Assembly (NCBI GenBank): GCA_963803545.1
Contig: CAWDMX010000004.1
Coordinates: forward strand, 186,001-250,000
Direction of reading: 5' to 3'
Source of the DNA: Legionella_C sp963803545
Lineage (GTDB): Bacteria > Pseudomonadota > Gammaproteobacteria > Legionellales > Legionellaceae
DNA: 64,000 bases
The notes beneath the pieces were generated by a model. It saw only the letters and a program-made list of their open reading frames with translations, searched no databases and was not told where the DNA came from. Made by a program: the position numbers and the translations under genes. This document shows positions 42,848 to 52,896 of the stretch, in pieces. Numbering within the stretch: position 1 is the first letter of the stretch; every line of letters begins with the position of its first letter.

Positions 42848-44592
42848 TGGAAATTCAACAACGACGTATTCCTGAGGTGCAAGCGGTCTGGCGTGACACG
42901 CCACCAATTTTGCAGCGTATTTATCAGTCTCGCGGTATTACGGATGAGAGTCAGCTTGATAAACGGTTGCAAACGCTGATTCCCTTCACCAAGTTGAGTG
43001 CTATTAAACCGGCGTGTTTACGCATTGAAACAGCACTTCGGCAACAACAGCGAATTTTGATTATTGGTGATTTTGATGCCGATGGAGCCACCTCAACGGC
43101 TGTCGCAATTACGGCTTTACGCGCGATGGGTGCGGCATCCGTTGATTATTTAGTGCCCAATCGTTTTGAGTTTGGCTATGGGCTTACACCCGGAATTGTT
43201 GGAGTAGCTCAGCAAAAAAAACCGGATTTAATCATCACCGTTGATAATGGCATAGCCAGCATCGATGGTGTTGATGCGGCAAATCAAGCCGGGATAGATG
43301 TTATTATTACCGACCATCATTTACCCGCAGAAACCTTGCCTGCGGCAGTTGCTGTGGTAAATCCTAATCAAAGTGGGGATGATTTTTCCAGTAAATCTAT
43401 TGCTGGAGTAGGGGTTATTTTTTATGTGATGATTGCATTAAGGCGTCATTTAATTGAACAACATTGGTTTGAAGAACAAAAAATTACGGAACCCAATATG
43501 GGACTATTGCTCGATTTGGTTGCATTAGGTACCGTTGCTGATGTGGTGGCATTGGATCAAAATAATCGAATTTTAGTTAGTCAAGGGCTGCAACGCATAC
43601 GGCAAGGAAAATGCCGTCCAGGAATTCAGGCTTTAATCGAAATTGCTGGGCGTGACGCCCACCGATTAAAAGAAAGTGATCTAGGTTTTGCTGTCGCGCC
43701 ACGTCTCAACGCCGCCGGGCGCTTGGACGACATGTCCTTAGGGATTGAATGCCTGTTAAGTACAGACAGTAATAAAGCCCGACAACTGGCTATACAATTA
43801 GACGAATTAAATCAAGAGCGTCGAGTAATTGAAAATGAAATGAAAGAGCAGGCCTTACAAACCATTGAAAAATTAAGTAAAAAATTAGAAAACAACCAGC
43901 AGCTTCCACAAGCGCTGTGCCTTATGGACCCTCTATGGCACCAAGGAGTAATAGGAATTTTAGCCGGTCGTTTAAAAGATAAATACCATCGTCCCGTGGT
44001 GGCTTTTGCACGCGTTAGTGATGAAGAAATTAAAGGTTCCGCACGTTCTGTTTCCGGATTAAACATTCGCGATGTTTTGGCAAGTATTGATAAAGACCAT
44101 CCACAATTAATTAAAAAATTTGGCGGACACGCCATGGCTGCAGGCCTAAGTATGCCTCCTGAAAATTTTAAACGTTTCCAACAAGCGTTTACTAAGGAAG
44201 TAAGTCGCATGGTGAACCCTGTCGATTGCCGTGCGCTGTTGCTTACCGATGGGTCGCTTCTTAGCGAGGAAATTAGCTTGTCTACCGCCACTCTTTTACA
44301 ACAAGCAGGCCCTTGGGGGCAGCAATTTCCCGAGCCAAGTTTTGATAATGTATTTGAGCTTTTAGACCAGCGCCTCGTTGGTCAGAAACATCTGAAGCTT
44401 ACCGTGGCTCACGGCTCGGGGGGTGAGGCTATCGATGCTATTGCTTTTAATGTGGATCTTAACAAATGGCCAAACCACCGTGCTAGTAAAATACACCTGG
44501 TTTATAAGCTTGATATCAATGTCTACCAAGGTCGCTCTCGATTGCAGCTGATGGTTGACGCACTAGAAGCACTCGATTCGGCGAATATTTAA
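42847..44592 (+). CDS. recJ: Single-stranded-DNA-specific exonuclease RecJ
   Basis: 581 residues from the ATG at 42847, chosen for its length match to family members (577 in E. coli) and overlap with the preceding stop; ATG codons at 42820 and 42832 are also in frame. DHH phosphoesterase: IIGDFDADGATST (metal-binding DxD), TVDNGIASIDG, TDHHLP, followed by the DHHA1 domain with GGHAMAAGLSM. It removes 5' ends in recombination and mismatch repair. Confidence 0.95.
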   Translation: MEIQQRRIPEVQAVWRDTPPILQRIYQSRGITDESQLDKRLQTLIPFTKLSAIKPACLRIETALRQQQRILIIGDFDADGATSTAVAITALRAMGAASVDYLVPNRFEFGYGLTPGIVGVAQQKKPDLIITVDNGIASIDGVDAANQAGIDVIITDHHLPAETLPAAVAVVNPNQSGDDFSSKSIAGVGVIFYVMIALRRHLIEQHWFEEQKITEPNMGLLLDLVALGTVADVVALDQNNRILVSQGLQRIRQGKCRPGIQALIEIAGRDAHRLKESDLGFAVAPRLNAAGRLDDMSLGIECLLSTDSNKARQLAIQLDELNQERRVIENEMKEQALQTIEKLSKKLENNQQLPQALCLMDPLWHQGVIGILAGRLKDKYHRPVVAFARVSDEEIKGSARSVSGLNIRDVLASIDKDHPQLIKKFGGHAMAAGLSMPPENFKRFQQAFTKEVSRMVNPVDCRALLLTDGSLLSEEISLSTATLLQQAGPWGQQFPEPSFDNVFELLDQRLVGQKHLKLTVAHGSGGEAIDAIAFNVDLNKWPNHRASKIHLVYKLDINVYQGRSRLQLMVDALEALDSANI

Positions 44593-44709
44593 CCTATTTC
44601 TAACAAGAGGTCATGAGTTTTTTCGACGATTACTGTATAATGCGCGTTCTGGCTTAAGGCACGTTTACCCATCAAATAGGAACGCATTATTAATCATTTA
44701 CTTTCCCCG

Positions 44710-45657
44710 TTGGCTATTGCCCCGATGATTGATTGGACCAATACTCATTTTCGAGTATTGCTTCGTCTTATAGCCCCTCAAGCGCTCTTGTATACTGAAA
44801 TGCAAACCTGCGGAGCAATTGAAAACAATCCCCATCGAGCGCTTGGGTATAGCCCTATGGAGTCGCCACTTGCTTTACAGCTTGGGGGCGCGAACAAAAA
44901 CGCGTTGGTAGCCGCGGCACGGTTAGCCGAAGATAAAGGCTTTAAAGAAATAAATCTAAATCTGGGTTGCCCAAGCGATCGCGTGCAGGCCGGACGCTTT
45001 GGTGCGTGCTTAATGGCGGAACCGGATATTGTTGCTGAGTGTATTGCCTCCTTAAAAGCCGCGGTCGCTATTACCGTTAGTGCTAAAACACGTATAGGCA
45101 TTGATAAAGCAGACAGCTACGATTTTTTTGCTAATTTTGCCCATGTTTTACAGCAAGCTGCGTGCGATAAAATTATTGTCCACGCACGCAAAGCGTGGTT
45201 GCATGGTCTAAACCCCAAACAAAACCGCACCATACCGCCGGTGCAGTACGACTACGTTTACCGCATTAAAAATGAATTGCCTTTTGTACCAATTGTTATA
45301 AACGGCAATATTGCGACCCTCGTCGATGTTCAAAAGCATATGAATTATGTTGATGGAATAATGATTGGCCGACTTGCTTGTCAAGATCCGTATAGTCTAT
45401 CGGTTATGCACCGATATTTTTATCCTGAAATGGAGGTTTTGAGCGCAACGGAGGTTATTCACCAGTATCTACAGTACGTGCGCGTCCAATTTCAACAAGG
45501 AGTACCGTTGAGCATACTGCTAAAACCAATTTTCAATTTTTCTTGCAAAAGACCGTTTGCGAAAATCTGGAAACAACAATTGATGTCTGCTCAACAAAAT
45601 AAATCCACCGCGTTGCTAGATTCGGCAGAGCAATTATATTACGCGCTCGAAAACTAA
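44710..45657 (+). CDS. dusA: tRNA-dihydrouridine(20/20a) synthase
   Basis: 315 residues from a TTG at 44710. It reduces uridine in the D-loop of tRNA with FMN and NADPH. TIM-barrel motifs: APMIDWTNTHFR, ALQLGGANK, INLNLGCPSDRVQAG (Cys is the catalytic acid), KTRIGIDKADSY, IVHARKAWLHGLNPKQNR, VDGIMIGR. The motif set, particularly the RKAWL-GL-PKQNR stretch, identifies DusA rather than DusB or DusC. The TTG start leaves only five residues before the first motif; the open frame extends upstream through LLSP without ATG, GTG or TTG, and an AUU at 44689 would have AGGAA 6 bases upstream. Confidence 0.93.
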   Translation: MAIAPMIDWTNTHFRVLLRLIAPQALLYTEMQTCGAIENNPHRALGYSPMESPLALQLGGANKNALVAAARLAEDKGFKEINLNLGCPSDRVQAGRFGACLMAEPDIVAECIASLKAAVAITVSAKTRIGIDKADSYDFFANFAHVLQQAACDKIIVHARKAWLHGLNPKQNRTIPPVQYDYVYRIKNELPFVPIVINGNIATLVDVQKHMNYVDGIMIGRLACQDPYSLSVMHRYFYPEMEVLSATEVIHQYLQYVRVQFQQGVPLSILLKPIFNFSCKRPFAKIWKQQLMSAQQNKSTALLDSAEQLYYALEN

Positions 45658-45740
45658 TTGATTCACGCGTAGTAATTAGTTGCAAATTCTAGTAAATTAG
45701 TGGGTTTTTATCACTATCGCTTAAGAGGGTTATTAAGGTC

Positions 45741-48443
45741 ATGCTAAATACAGTAATCAAGAAAATCTTTGGTAGTCGCAATGAGCGTACTTTACGACGG
45801 ATGGAAAAAATCGTAGAAACGATTAATGACCTAGAAGCATCCATGCAAGCTCTTTCTGATGAAAATTTAGCAGCAAAAACGAATGAATTTAAGAACCGAA
45901 TCCAGCAGGGTGAAACCTTAGATACATTACTGCCAGAAGCCTTTGCTGTGGTGCGTGAGGCGTCAATTAGAACCTTAGGCTTGCGTCACTTCAATGTGCA
46001 ATTAATTGGTGGAATGGTTTTGCATGAAGGAAATATTGCTGAAATGCGTACTGGTGAGGGGAAAACCCTGTGCTCAACTTTGCCCGCCTACCTGAATGCT
46101 TTAAGTGGTAAGGGCGTACATATTGTTACCGTTAATGATTATTTAGCCAAGCGTGACAGTCAGTGGATGCAACCAATATTTGCTTTTTTAGGGATGACCA
46201 TCGGCGTAATTTTACCGGATATGCTGCCTGAAATTAAAAAAAGCGAATACGCAGCCGATATTGTTTACGGAACTAATAATGAATTTGGGTTTGATTATTT
46301 GCGCGATAATATGGCTTTTAATCTTGAAGATAAGGTTCAAGGTGGATTAAATTTTGCGATTGTCGATGAGGTGGATTCAATTTTAATTGATGAGGCACGA
46401 ACTCCTTTAATTATTTCTGGAGCAGCAGAAGGAAGTTCGGAGTTGTATATTCAAGTGAATAAGCTCATCCCGCAACTGGTTATGCAGGTTACAGAGGACG
46501 ACGACGGCGATTATACTATCGATGAAAAGCAAAAACAGGCGCATTTAACAGAGGCGGGCCATTTAAAAATAGAAGGGCTTTTAGCCAATGCCGGTATGTT
46601 AACCAGTGGCGATAGCCTGTATCACGCAAGCAACATTATGCTCATGCATCACATTAATGCAGCTTTGAAAGGTCATACGATGTTTCATCGCGACATTGAT
46701 TATATTGTTCAAGATAACCAAGTAGTTATTGTAGACGAACACACAGGACGTACGATGCAAGGTCGTCGATGGTCTGAAGGCTTGCACCAAGCTATTGAGG
46801 CTAAGGAAGGGGTAGCAATCCAAAATGAAAATCAAACACTCGCCTCTATAACCTTTCAAAATTATTTTAGGTTGTACAACAAATTATCGGGTATGACCGG
46901 TACCGCAGACACGGAAGCCTATGAGTTTCAACAAATTTACAATCTTGAAGTGGTGGTTATTCCTACTAATAAAATCATGTCTCGAAAAGATGAGGCCGAT
47001 TTAATATATCTGACCCAAGAGGATAAATACGCAGCTATTATCGAAGACGTTAAGGCCTGCGTTGTACGTCAACAACCGGTCCTTGTGGGAACCGCGTCTA
47101 TTGAGTCCTCGGAGTTGTTAAGCCAATTACTAACCAAAGCGAAGGTTACGCATCAGGTATTAAATGCAAAATTCCATGAAAAAGAAGCGCATATTATTGC
47201 TGAAGCCGGACGTCCAGGTATGGTAACCATTGCAACAAATATGGCGGGTCGTGGTACTGATATTGTTTTAGGTGGAAGTCTTGCCAGTGTGCTGGCTGCA
47301 ATGTCGGCTGATGCGAGTGACGATGAAAAAAACGCCGCTAAAAAAGAATGGCAAGACCGCCATGATCTCGTAATTGCAACGGGTGGTTTGCGCATAATTG
47401 GCTCGGAGCGCCACGAGTCTCGACGCATTGATAATCAGTTGCGCGGTAGGGCGGGGCGTCAGGGCGATGCGGGAAGCAGTCGCTTTTATCTTTCACTTGA
47501 CGACACCCTAATGCGTATTTTTGCATCGGAAAGAGTGGCTAATATGATGCGAAAATTGGGTATGAAACCTGGTGAACCAATTGAACATAGTTTAATTACT
47601 AAAGCTATCGAAAATGCGCAACGAAAATTAGAAGGACACCATTTTGACGTACGCAAACAATTACTTGAATACGATAACGTAGCCAATAATCAACGGAAAG
47701 TTATCTACTCGCAACGCGCATCTATAATGTCGATGGATGATATGCAAGCCGTGGTGAAATCGATGAGTACCGAAGTAGTTGAAGCATTAATTGACACCTA
47801 TATTCCAGCGAACAGCCTCGAAGATCAGTGGGACCTTATGGGTTTGACTCAGGTTATCAGTGAAGAGTTTCAGGTTCCTATCAACGTGAGTGCTTGGGTA
47901 GAAGCGGATCATTCCATTCAGCTGGAAGAAATTAAAGAAAAAATTCTTGCCGCTTTTGAAAATCATTACCGCGGTAAGGAAGATAAAGCAGGTCGTGAAG
48001 TTTTAGCCCAATTTGAAAAATCGGTAATTTTACAAACAATGGACAATCACTGGCGCGAACATCTTGCTGCAATGGATTATTTGCGTCAAGGAATTCATCT
48101 GCGTGGGTATGCGCAAAAAGATCCAAAGCAAGAATATAAGCGTGAAGCATTTACCTTATTTACCTCGATGCTTGATAGCGTTAAGTACGATATTGTGCGT
48201 TTGTTATTTTCCGTACAAATTCAAAACGAGTCGGATGTTGATGCTGTAGAAGAACAACGTCGTTTAGAGCAAAATTTTTCGCTTAACTACAGGCATGAGG
48301 GTGAAGAAAATGCGCAGTCAGAATCAGTAGATTCGTCTACGGTCGTGCCCTTTCAACGAAACGAGGCAAAAGTAGGGCGCAATGCTTTATGCCCATGCGG
48401 TTCTGGTAAAAAATACAAAAGTTGTCACGGAAGTTTGGTTTGA
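45741..48443 (+). CDS. secA: Protein translocase ATPase SecA
   Basis: 900 residues, full length. It drives preproteins through SecYEG. Walker A MRTGEGKTLCSTLPAY (about 101-116), VDEVDSILIDEARTPLI (DEAD-like Walker B), GTASIESSE, then NMAGRGTDIVLGGS, RRIDNQLRGRAGRQGD with the arginine finger region, and the C-terminal zinc-binding motif CPCGSGKKYKSCHG. It is preceded by GAGGGTTATTAAGG upstream of the ATG. mutT overlaps its stop. Confidence 0.98.
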   Translation: MLNTVIKKIFGSRNERTLRRMEKIVETINDLEASMQALSDENLAAKTNEFKNRIQQGETLDTLLPEAFAVVREASIRTLGLRHFNVQLIGGMVLHEGNIAEMRTGEGKTLCSTLPAYLNALSGKGVHIVTVNDYLAKRDSQWMQPIFAFLGMTIGVILPDMLPEIKKSEYAADIVYGTNNEFGFDYLRDNMAFNLEDKVQGGLNFAIVDEVDSILIDEARTPLIISGAAEGSSELYIQVNKLIPQLVMQVTEDDDGDYTIDEKQKQAHLTEAGHLKIEGLLANAGMLTSGDSLYHASNIMLMHHINAALKGHTMFHRDIDYIVQDNQVVIVDEHTGRTMQGRRWSEGLHQAIEAKEGVAIQNENQTLASITFQNYFRLYNKLSGMTGTADTEAYEFQQIYNLEVVVIPTNKIMSRKDEADLIYLTQEDKYAAIIEDVKACVVRQQPVLVGTASIESSELLSQLLTKAKVTHQVLNAKFHEKEAHIIAEAGRPGMVTIATNMAGRGTDIVLGGSLASVLAAMSADASDDEKNAAKKEWQDRHDLVIATGGLRIIGSERHESRRIDNQLRGRAGRQGDAGSSRFYLSLDDTLMRIFASERVANMMRKLGMKPGEPIEHSLITKAIENAQRKLEGHHFDVRKQLLEYDNVANNQRKVIYSQRASIMSMDDMQAVVKSMSTEVVEALIDTYIPANSLEDQWDLMGLTQVISEEFQVPINVSAWVEADHSIQLEEIKEKILAAFENHYRGKEDKAGREVLAQFEKSVILQTMDNHWREHLAAMDYLRQGIHLRGYAQKDPKQEYKREAFTLFTSMLDSVKYDIVRLLFSVQIQNESDVDAVEEQRRLEQNFSLNYRHEGEENAQSESVDSSTVVPFQRNEAKVGRNALCPCGSGKKYKSCHGSLV

Positions 48444-48847
48444 CCGTAGAAGTTGCCGTCGCCTTAATTTTTGATACCAATGGTAAAATCCTGATTACCC
48501 AACGCTGTTTAACTGATTTACACGGGGGTAGTTGGGAGTTTCCAGGTGGTAAGGTTGAAGCGAATGAGAATTGTGAAACAGCATTAATACGTGAAATAAA
48601 AGAAGAAGTGGATTTAACGGTTGAGCAATTCGAATTATTTACCGTAATCGAGCACGCTTATCCGCACTATAAGGTGCGTTTACAGGTGTACCGGGTTACA
48701 AAATATTCAGGATTTGCCGTAAGCTGTGAAAAACAACTTGACTTGCAATGGGTTGAGGTACCGGAATTGGCACGGCGGCTTTTTCCAGCAGCGAACGAAC
48801 CAATAGTTGCTAAGCTTCTTCTCACGCACGATGCAACAACCCACTAA
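48440..48847 (+). CDS. mutT: 8-oxo-dGTP diphosphatase MutT
   Basis: About 135 residues from the TTG at 48440, which overlaps the secA stop (TTGA) and has GGAAG 5 bases upstream; an in-frame codon at 48422 is the alternative. The Nudix box is intact: GGKVEANENCETALIREIKE followed by EVDL. The ITQRCLTDLHGGSWEFPGGK lead-in is typical of MutT, which removes 8-oxo-dGTP from the nucleotide pool. secA-mutT adjacency is common in gammaproteobacteria. Confidence 0.9.
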   Translation: MTVEVAVALIFDTNGKILITQRCLTDLHGGSWEFPGGKVEANENCETALIREIKEEVDLTVEQFELFTVIEHAYPHYKVRLQVYRVTKYSGFAVSCEKQLDLQWVEVPELARRLFPAANEPIVAKLLLTHDATTH

Positions 48848-48855
48848 AGACAGTT

Positions 48856-48888
48856 AAAGCAACACCTCCAGAAGTCAGGTGTTGCTTT
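48856..48888 (+). terminator. Intrinsic terminator after mutT
   Basis: A 12-base perfect stem, AAAGCAACACCT (48856-48867) and AGGTGTTGCTTT (48877-48888), with a 9-base loop, 8 bases after the mutT stop. The T-run is short. The structure is symmetric enough to act from both sides. Confidence 0.75.
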
Positions 48889-48988
48889 GTTACTGAAAAA
48901 ATCAATGTTGGCGTTTATCCCTGTGGCTTTAAAGATAACTTTTGCGTATCTTGATTGTTCAATCCACTAAGACCGTCTTCTGTATCGA

Positions 48989-51082
48989 TTAGAGGCTTAA
49001 ATTGGTGATGAGAGCCTCCTCAGTGTTTGAGGCGACAAACTGGTTTGTTAATAATTTTAGCGCGTTAATTCGTGCTCTTAAAATTATTTTAGCGGTGGTA
49101 AACCCTGGTTGCTTGTTGTCTTTACAATTTGCGTATGACTGGGTGCTTTTGTGGATTTTGAAAAGCAGTTTAATATCATTGATGGCCTGTTGGTAGGTAG
49201 GATCCTGAGGTTTTAAGACGCCCTTACACAAGAGCGAGGCAATAGGTTGCAGCGCACTTAGGTTTGAATCGATCAGTAAATTTTGTTTAACTTTTAGTCG
49301 TCGATGCGAATAAATAGTTTTTAGCAGCTGCAGACAGCGTTCATTTTCCTGAATAAGGCTTGTACACTCCTGATAATTTTCAGGCGCCCGTAGCAGGGCT
49401 TCATCCATCGCTTTTTGGATGTAAAACGATCTTTTTGTTTCCTCTTGCGTGAGCGATCGTGAGAAGCAGCACTTAATAGAATCAAACTTTAGGAAGGCGT
49501 GTTCATCATTAACAATAATGGGGATTTTCTTACTTTTACGATCAAACGGTAAAAAAATACGCAACGGCGAATTCTTCTCGCTCGCATGGATAAGCTGCTC
49601 ATCTGTGAAAATAATTGTGCCAATTAATCCTTTGGGCTCACCATCTCTGGATCCAATTAAATCCTGATCGTTACGATGGTTATAGGCTAAATTCCATGCA
49701 TCAACTATATAGAGGCGCAAGCGTTCAGAGCGGCCCTTAAAAGTGACTTTTAAATAACAAGGATCGGAATCGCTTAACCAGGGGCTCATTCCCTCAAGCT
49801 CTAAGCTTATCAGCGCTAGAGACTCTTTCGAAAGAGCAGGGCAGCTGTGCGAGAATAGTGAGGTGCAGCTAAGAGTACCTGCATAATTGTATTTCAAGGG
49901 TGGTAGTTTTGAATCATAGGGGGTGAATTGTATCTCTGAGTCATTGATGGGCTCCATAGAGGGATCCGAATGAAATTGCCAATCCAATTCGGTAATTTTT
50001 TTATAATAATATCCCCATTCATTGGTAATAGCGTCGTACCCGCCAATGCGTAATTCGCGTTCGTCGTCCCCTTGACCGGTTACAACAATGGCTATACAGC
50101 CATTAATACAATCACGAATTTCATTTACGCAATGTGCGTTCCAACCCGCAAGAGGCATTTGCCGTTCTCCATATCCTAAAGGAAATACGTCGCTAGTGGT
50201 GTGGGAATCCGTTTCAAGAGCGTGGTATTTGTTTTCAAAAGTTACTTTTATACCAGGAGTTGCGCCGTTGTATTCGTAATCCAATTTACGGGTAAAAAAC
50301 AACCAGTTTCCTGAAGAGTCGAGCGCTAATAAAAACACCACCGAACCTGCGGCAACAATAAATCGCCCTTGAGTACCCTCAGGCACTAAAAAACCCCTTG
50401 AAAAGCTGGGCGGTAGGCCTGTATCCCAATAGCTTATTAGTTGTCCGTTTTTATTTAATACATAGATAGTTGCGCAAAATCCTGCACGAAAAAGTCTGTT
50501 CGCACCGTCGTAGCCGTGATCAACTATTTCTTGCGGGTTCATAAAGCGAGTGTTACGTATATCGTCGTTCACAGCAATGCTGCAACTAAATGTCCAAGAT
50601 AAAAGATCACTGGGAAGAATCAGTATATCCTCAGATATGCAATCTGGAGCGCCCAGGTTAGAAGACCAGTAGGTCGGTCGTTTTTTTTCTGTTGGTTTAA
50701 AAAGATAAACACGGCTATCGGGATTTTTCGTATCCGTTGTTGTAACGGCGACAATAATTTCATTAGCGACATCTATAGCTACAACCTGTTCGTTAGCAAG
50801 AAGCAAAGAGCGTCCATCTTTATCAAAGGGAACACCGACACCATCAAGCAGCTGCCACTTGCTCGCGCACTCAAAATCGTGGACTGCTAGTACATCGCCA
50901 TTTATAAATACTTTAGGAGATTCCGGCGTTCTACTTCGAATGTAAATTTTGCCATCAGAAAGCCGGTAGTCGAAATTTAGTGTAGTGGCGGATTGGTGGT
51001 TCATTGGTATAGGATTGGTCGAAATGAAATCGTTAGGCATGTCCGTTCCCCTGTCGCGATTATTATAATTACACTGTTCCAT
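48989..51082 (-). CDS. Large protein of unknown function, beta-rich
   Basis: 697 residues, no signal peptide or membrane segment. An ATG 14 codons later (MPNDFISTNP) is an alternative start. The first 400 residues alternate strand-like segments with repeated patterns such as VVAIDVANEIIVAV, FVLALDSSGNWLFF and VVFLLALD-like runs, suggesting a beta-propeller or similar repeat fold; the last 170 residues are helical (APENYQECTSLIQENERCLQ). No family recognised. Size, isolation and host-associated context allow an effector interpretation, but nothing proves it. Confidence 0.6.
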   Translation of the reverse strand: MEQCNYNNRDRGTDMPNDFISTNPIPMNHQSATTLNFDYRLSDGKIYIRSRTPESPKVFINGDVLAVHDFECASKWQLLDGVGVPFDKDGRSLLLANEQVVAIDVANEIIVAVTTTDTKNPDSRVYLFKPTEKKRPTYWSSNLGAPDCISEDILILPSDLLSWTFSCSIAVNDDIRNTRFMNPQEIVDHGYDGANRLFRAGFCATIYVLNKNGQLISYWDTGLPPSFSRGFLVPEGTQGRFIVAAGSVVFLLALDSSGNWLFFTRKLDYEYNGATPGIKVTFENKYHALETDSHTTSDVFPLGYGERQMPLAGWNAHCVNEIRDCINGCIAIVVTGQGDDERELRIGGYDAITNEWGYYYKKITELDWQFHSDPSMEPINDSEIQFTPYDSKLPPLKYNYAGTLSCTSLFSHSCPALSKESLALISLELEGMSPWLSDSDPCYLKVTFKGRSERLRLYIVDAWNLAYNHRNDQDLIGSRDGEPKGLIGTIIFTDEQLIHASEKNSPLRIFLPFDRKSKKIPIIVNDEHAFLKFDSIKCCFSRSLTQEETKRSFYIQKAMDEALLRAPENYQECTSLIQENERCLQLLKTIYSHRRLKVKQNLLIDSNLSALQPIASLLCKGVLKPQDPTYQQAINDIKLLFKIHKSTQSYANCKDNKQPGFTTAKIILRARINALKLLTNQFVASNTEEALITNLSL

Positions 51083-51416
51083 TTGTATTTATGATAGGGC
51101 TTGCGTGCAAGAATCAGGTTTTAATTTTTTTAAAAGCTGGAAGTTTGCACGGAACCTAATTAGTGCGCTATACCTGTGTTTTTATTTTTAGGTTTTAGAG
51201 CCTGGTTGGAAAGGAATTAATTAAAAGATGAGTACGATATAAAAGGCTTATTTTAAGACGTACTCAGGCTATAAAACATGCTTTTTGAAAGCGCTAGGTA
51301 TAGTGTAGTTGACTAAAACCGTTTACGCGCAGGTGTTGCAAACAATAAGTAGTTATTGTTATTTTCAAAAGTACTAATGACGCGGTTGGCAAAAAAGCTG
51401 AGTGTTTAAAAATTTG
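51083..51416. other. 334-base gap with nested inverted repeats
   Basis: No coding frame. GAGTACG (51230-51236) pairs with CGTACTC (51259-51265), and AGCCTG (51199-51204) with CAGGCT (51265-51270), giving a possible extended hairpin of about 70 bases. The rest is AT-rich. It could include the promoter of the upstream minus-strand gene and a terminator for gpsA. Confidence 0.4.
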
Positions 51417-52397
51417 TTATTCATCCGTCATTTGACGCTGCATTAGATTATGAACCGCATCTTTAGCGTTTATACGGCCTTCTAATAAATGGTGAACTTG
51501 AGTGCAAATGGGCATCTCTACGGCAAACTCTAGTGCTAAACGGCATACCTGCGAAGCATTGGATTTTCCTTCAACCACTTGGCCAATTTGATGCTCAGCA
51601 TCCATGATACTGCAATTACGACCTACAAGCAGTCCAAATCGACGATTGCGTGATTGATTATCGGTGCAGGTTAAAATTAAGTCACCGACTCCGGCTAAGC
51701 CTAAAAAAGTCTCAGGACGAGCACCAAGTGCCACACCCAATCGGCTCATTTCCGCAAGTCCGCGCGTGATAAGCGCCGCCTTAGCGTTCGCGCCATAATT
51801 TAAGCCATCGCTTATTCCACACGCAATAGCCAAAACATTTTTAACCGCCCCGCACAGCTGTACGCCAATATAGTCGTTACTTAAATAAACACGTAAATTT
51901 CCATAGTGTAAAAATTGTTGTAATTTTTTTTGTAAAACCAGGCTATTACCAGCAATTGTTAAAGCCGTGGGTAAGAGGTTGGCCACCTCCGCTGCGAAAG
52001 AAGGCCCAGAAATAATAGTGAACGGGTATTCATTGCCCCATTTTTTTTCCACCAAATGGTTCAGTAAGGAATGGGTATTTGGGTCAAGACCTTTGGTAAG
52101 CCATGCAATACCTTCGGATGGTGCTGTGTGAAAATTATCTAAAATTGAGGAAAACGCATGAGAGGGCACGGCAATAATAATCGTGTCGCAGTCTGTCACG
52201 CCGGTTTTAAAATCCGCAGTAGCCGTTAGTGAGGGCGGGAATGCGTTTGCCGGTAAATAGCGGTGGTTACACCGGTTCGCATTCATTTCCTCAGCATGCT
52301 GGGAACTATGGGTCCATAAAAGCACAGGATTGCCGTAATGGGCCAGATGAATAGCGACCGCAGTACCCCATGATCCGGCTCCAATGATGGCAATCAT
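51417..52397 (-). CDS. gpsA: Glycerol-3-phosphate dehydrogenase [NAD(P)+]
   Basis: 326 residues. It reduces dihydroxyacetone phosphate to sn-glycerol 3-phosphate for phospholipid synthesis. NAD(P) motif IIGAGSWGTAVAIHLA at the N-terminus; GPSFAAEVA; catalytic lysine region CGAVKNVLAIACGISDGL; LAGVGDLILTCTDNQSRNRR; VEGKSNASQV. Last gene of the rhodanese-grxC-secB-gpsA operon, as in E. coli. Confidence 0.97.
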   Translation of the reverse strand: MIAIIGAGSWGTAVAIHLAHYGNPVLLWTHSSQHAEEMNANRCNHRYLPANAFPPSLTATADFKTGVTDCDTIIIAVPSHAFSSILDNFHTAPSEGIAWLTKGLDPNTHSLLNHLVEKKWGNEYPFTIISGPSFAAEVANLLPTALTIAGNSLVLQKKLQQFLHYGNLRVYLSNDYIGVQLCGAVKNVLAIACGISDGLNYGANAKAALITRGLAEMSRLGVALGARPETFLGLAGVGDLILTCTDNQSRNRRFGLLVGRNCSIMDAEHQIGQVVEGKSNASQVCRLALEFAVEMPICTQVHHLLEGRINAKDAVHNLMQRQMTDE

Positions 52398-52407
52398 AGC
52401 ACTTTAC

Positions 52408-52896
52408 TTAGTTAATTGTTTCAGTAGAGGGGGTTGCTTTTTTTTGTAATTCTTCTTGTTGCTTCATAAACAAGGCGTCAAAATTTATTGGCGCTAAAAT
52501 AAGTTGGGGGAAACTTCCACGTATTACGTGAGCGGTAATTGCCTCGCGTGCATAAGGGAATAATATATTAGGACAAAAGCTTCCTAGTAAATGTTGAAGC
52601 TGTTCTGGAACCGTGCCGTTAATGGTGAAAATTCCAGCCTGTTTTACTTCGGATAAAAAAGCCACTGCATTACTATTTTTTACCGTTGCAGTGACGGTAA
52701 GAACTACTTCATATACTCCAGTATCCAATTGTGAGTGCACTGTATTAATATCCAAAGATAATTCAGGCTCCCATTTTTGTTGAAAAACCTGAGGCACTCC
52801 AGGTGCTTCGTAGGAACAGTCTTTTACGTATAAACGCTGAATCATAAATTGCGCTTCATTTTGATCGTTTTCAATAGTGTTAGCTGTTTCCATCAT
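52408..52896 (-). CDS. secB: Protein-export chaperone SecB
   Basis: 162 residues. It binds unfolded preproteins and brings them to SecA. FMIQRLYVKDCSYEAPGVPQ, TVTATVKNSN and LLGSFCPNILFPYAREAITA are the family blocks. It overlaps grxC by 1 base and precedes gpsA by 10 bases. Confidence 0.96.
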   Translation of the reverse strand: MMETANTIENDQNEAQFMIQRLYVKDCSYEAPGVPQVFQQKWEPELSLDINTVHSQLDTGVYEVVLTVTATVKNSNAVAFLSEVKQAGIFTINGTVPEQLQHLLGSFCPNILFPYAREAITAHVIRGSFPQLILAPINFDALFMKQQEELQKKATPSTETIN

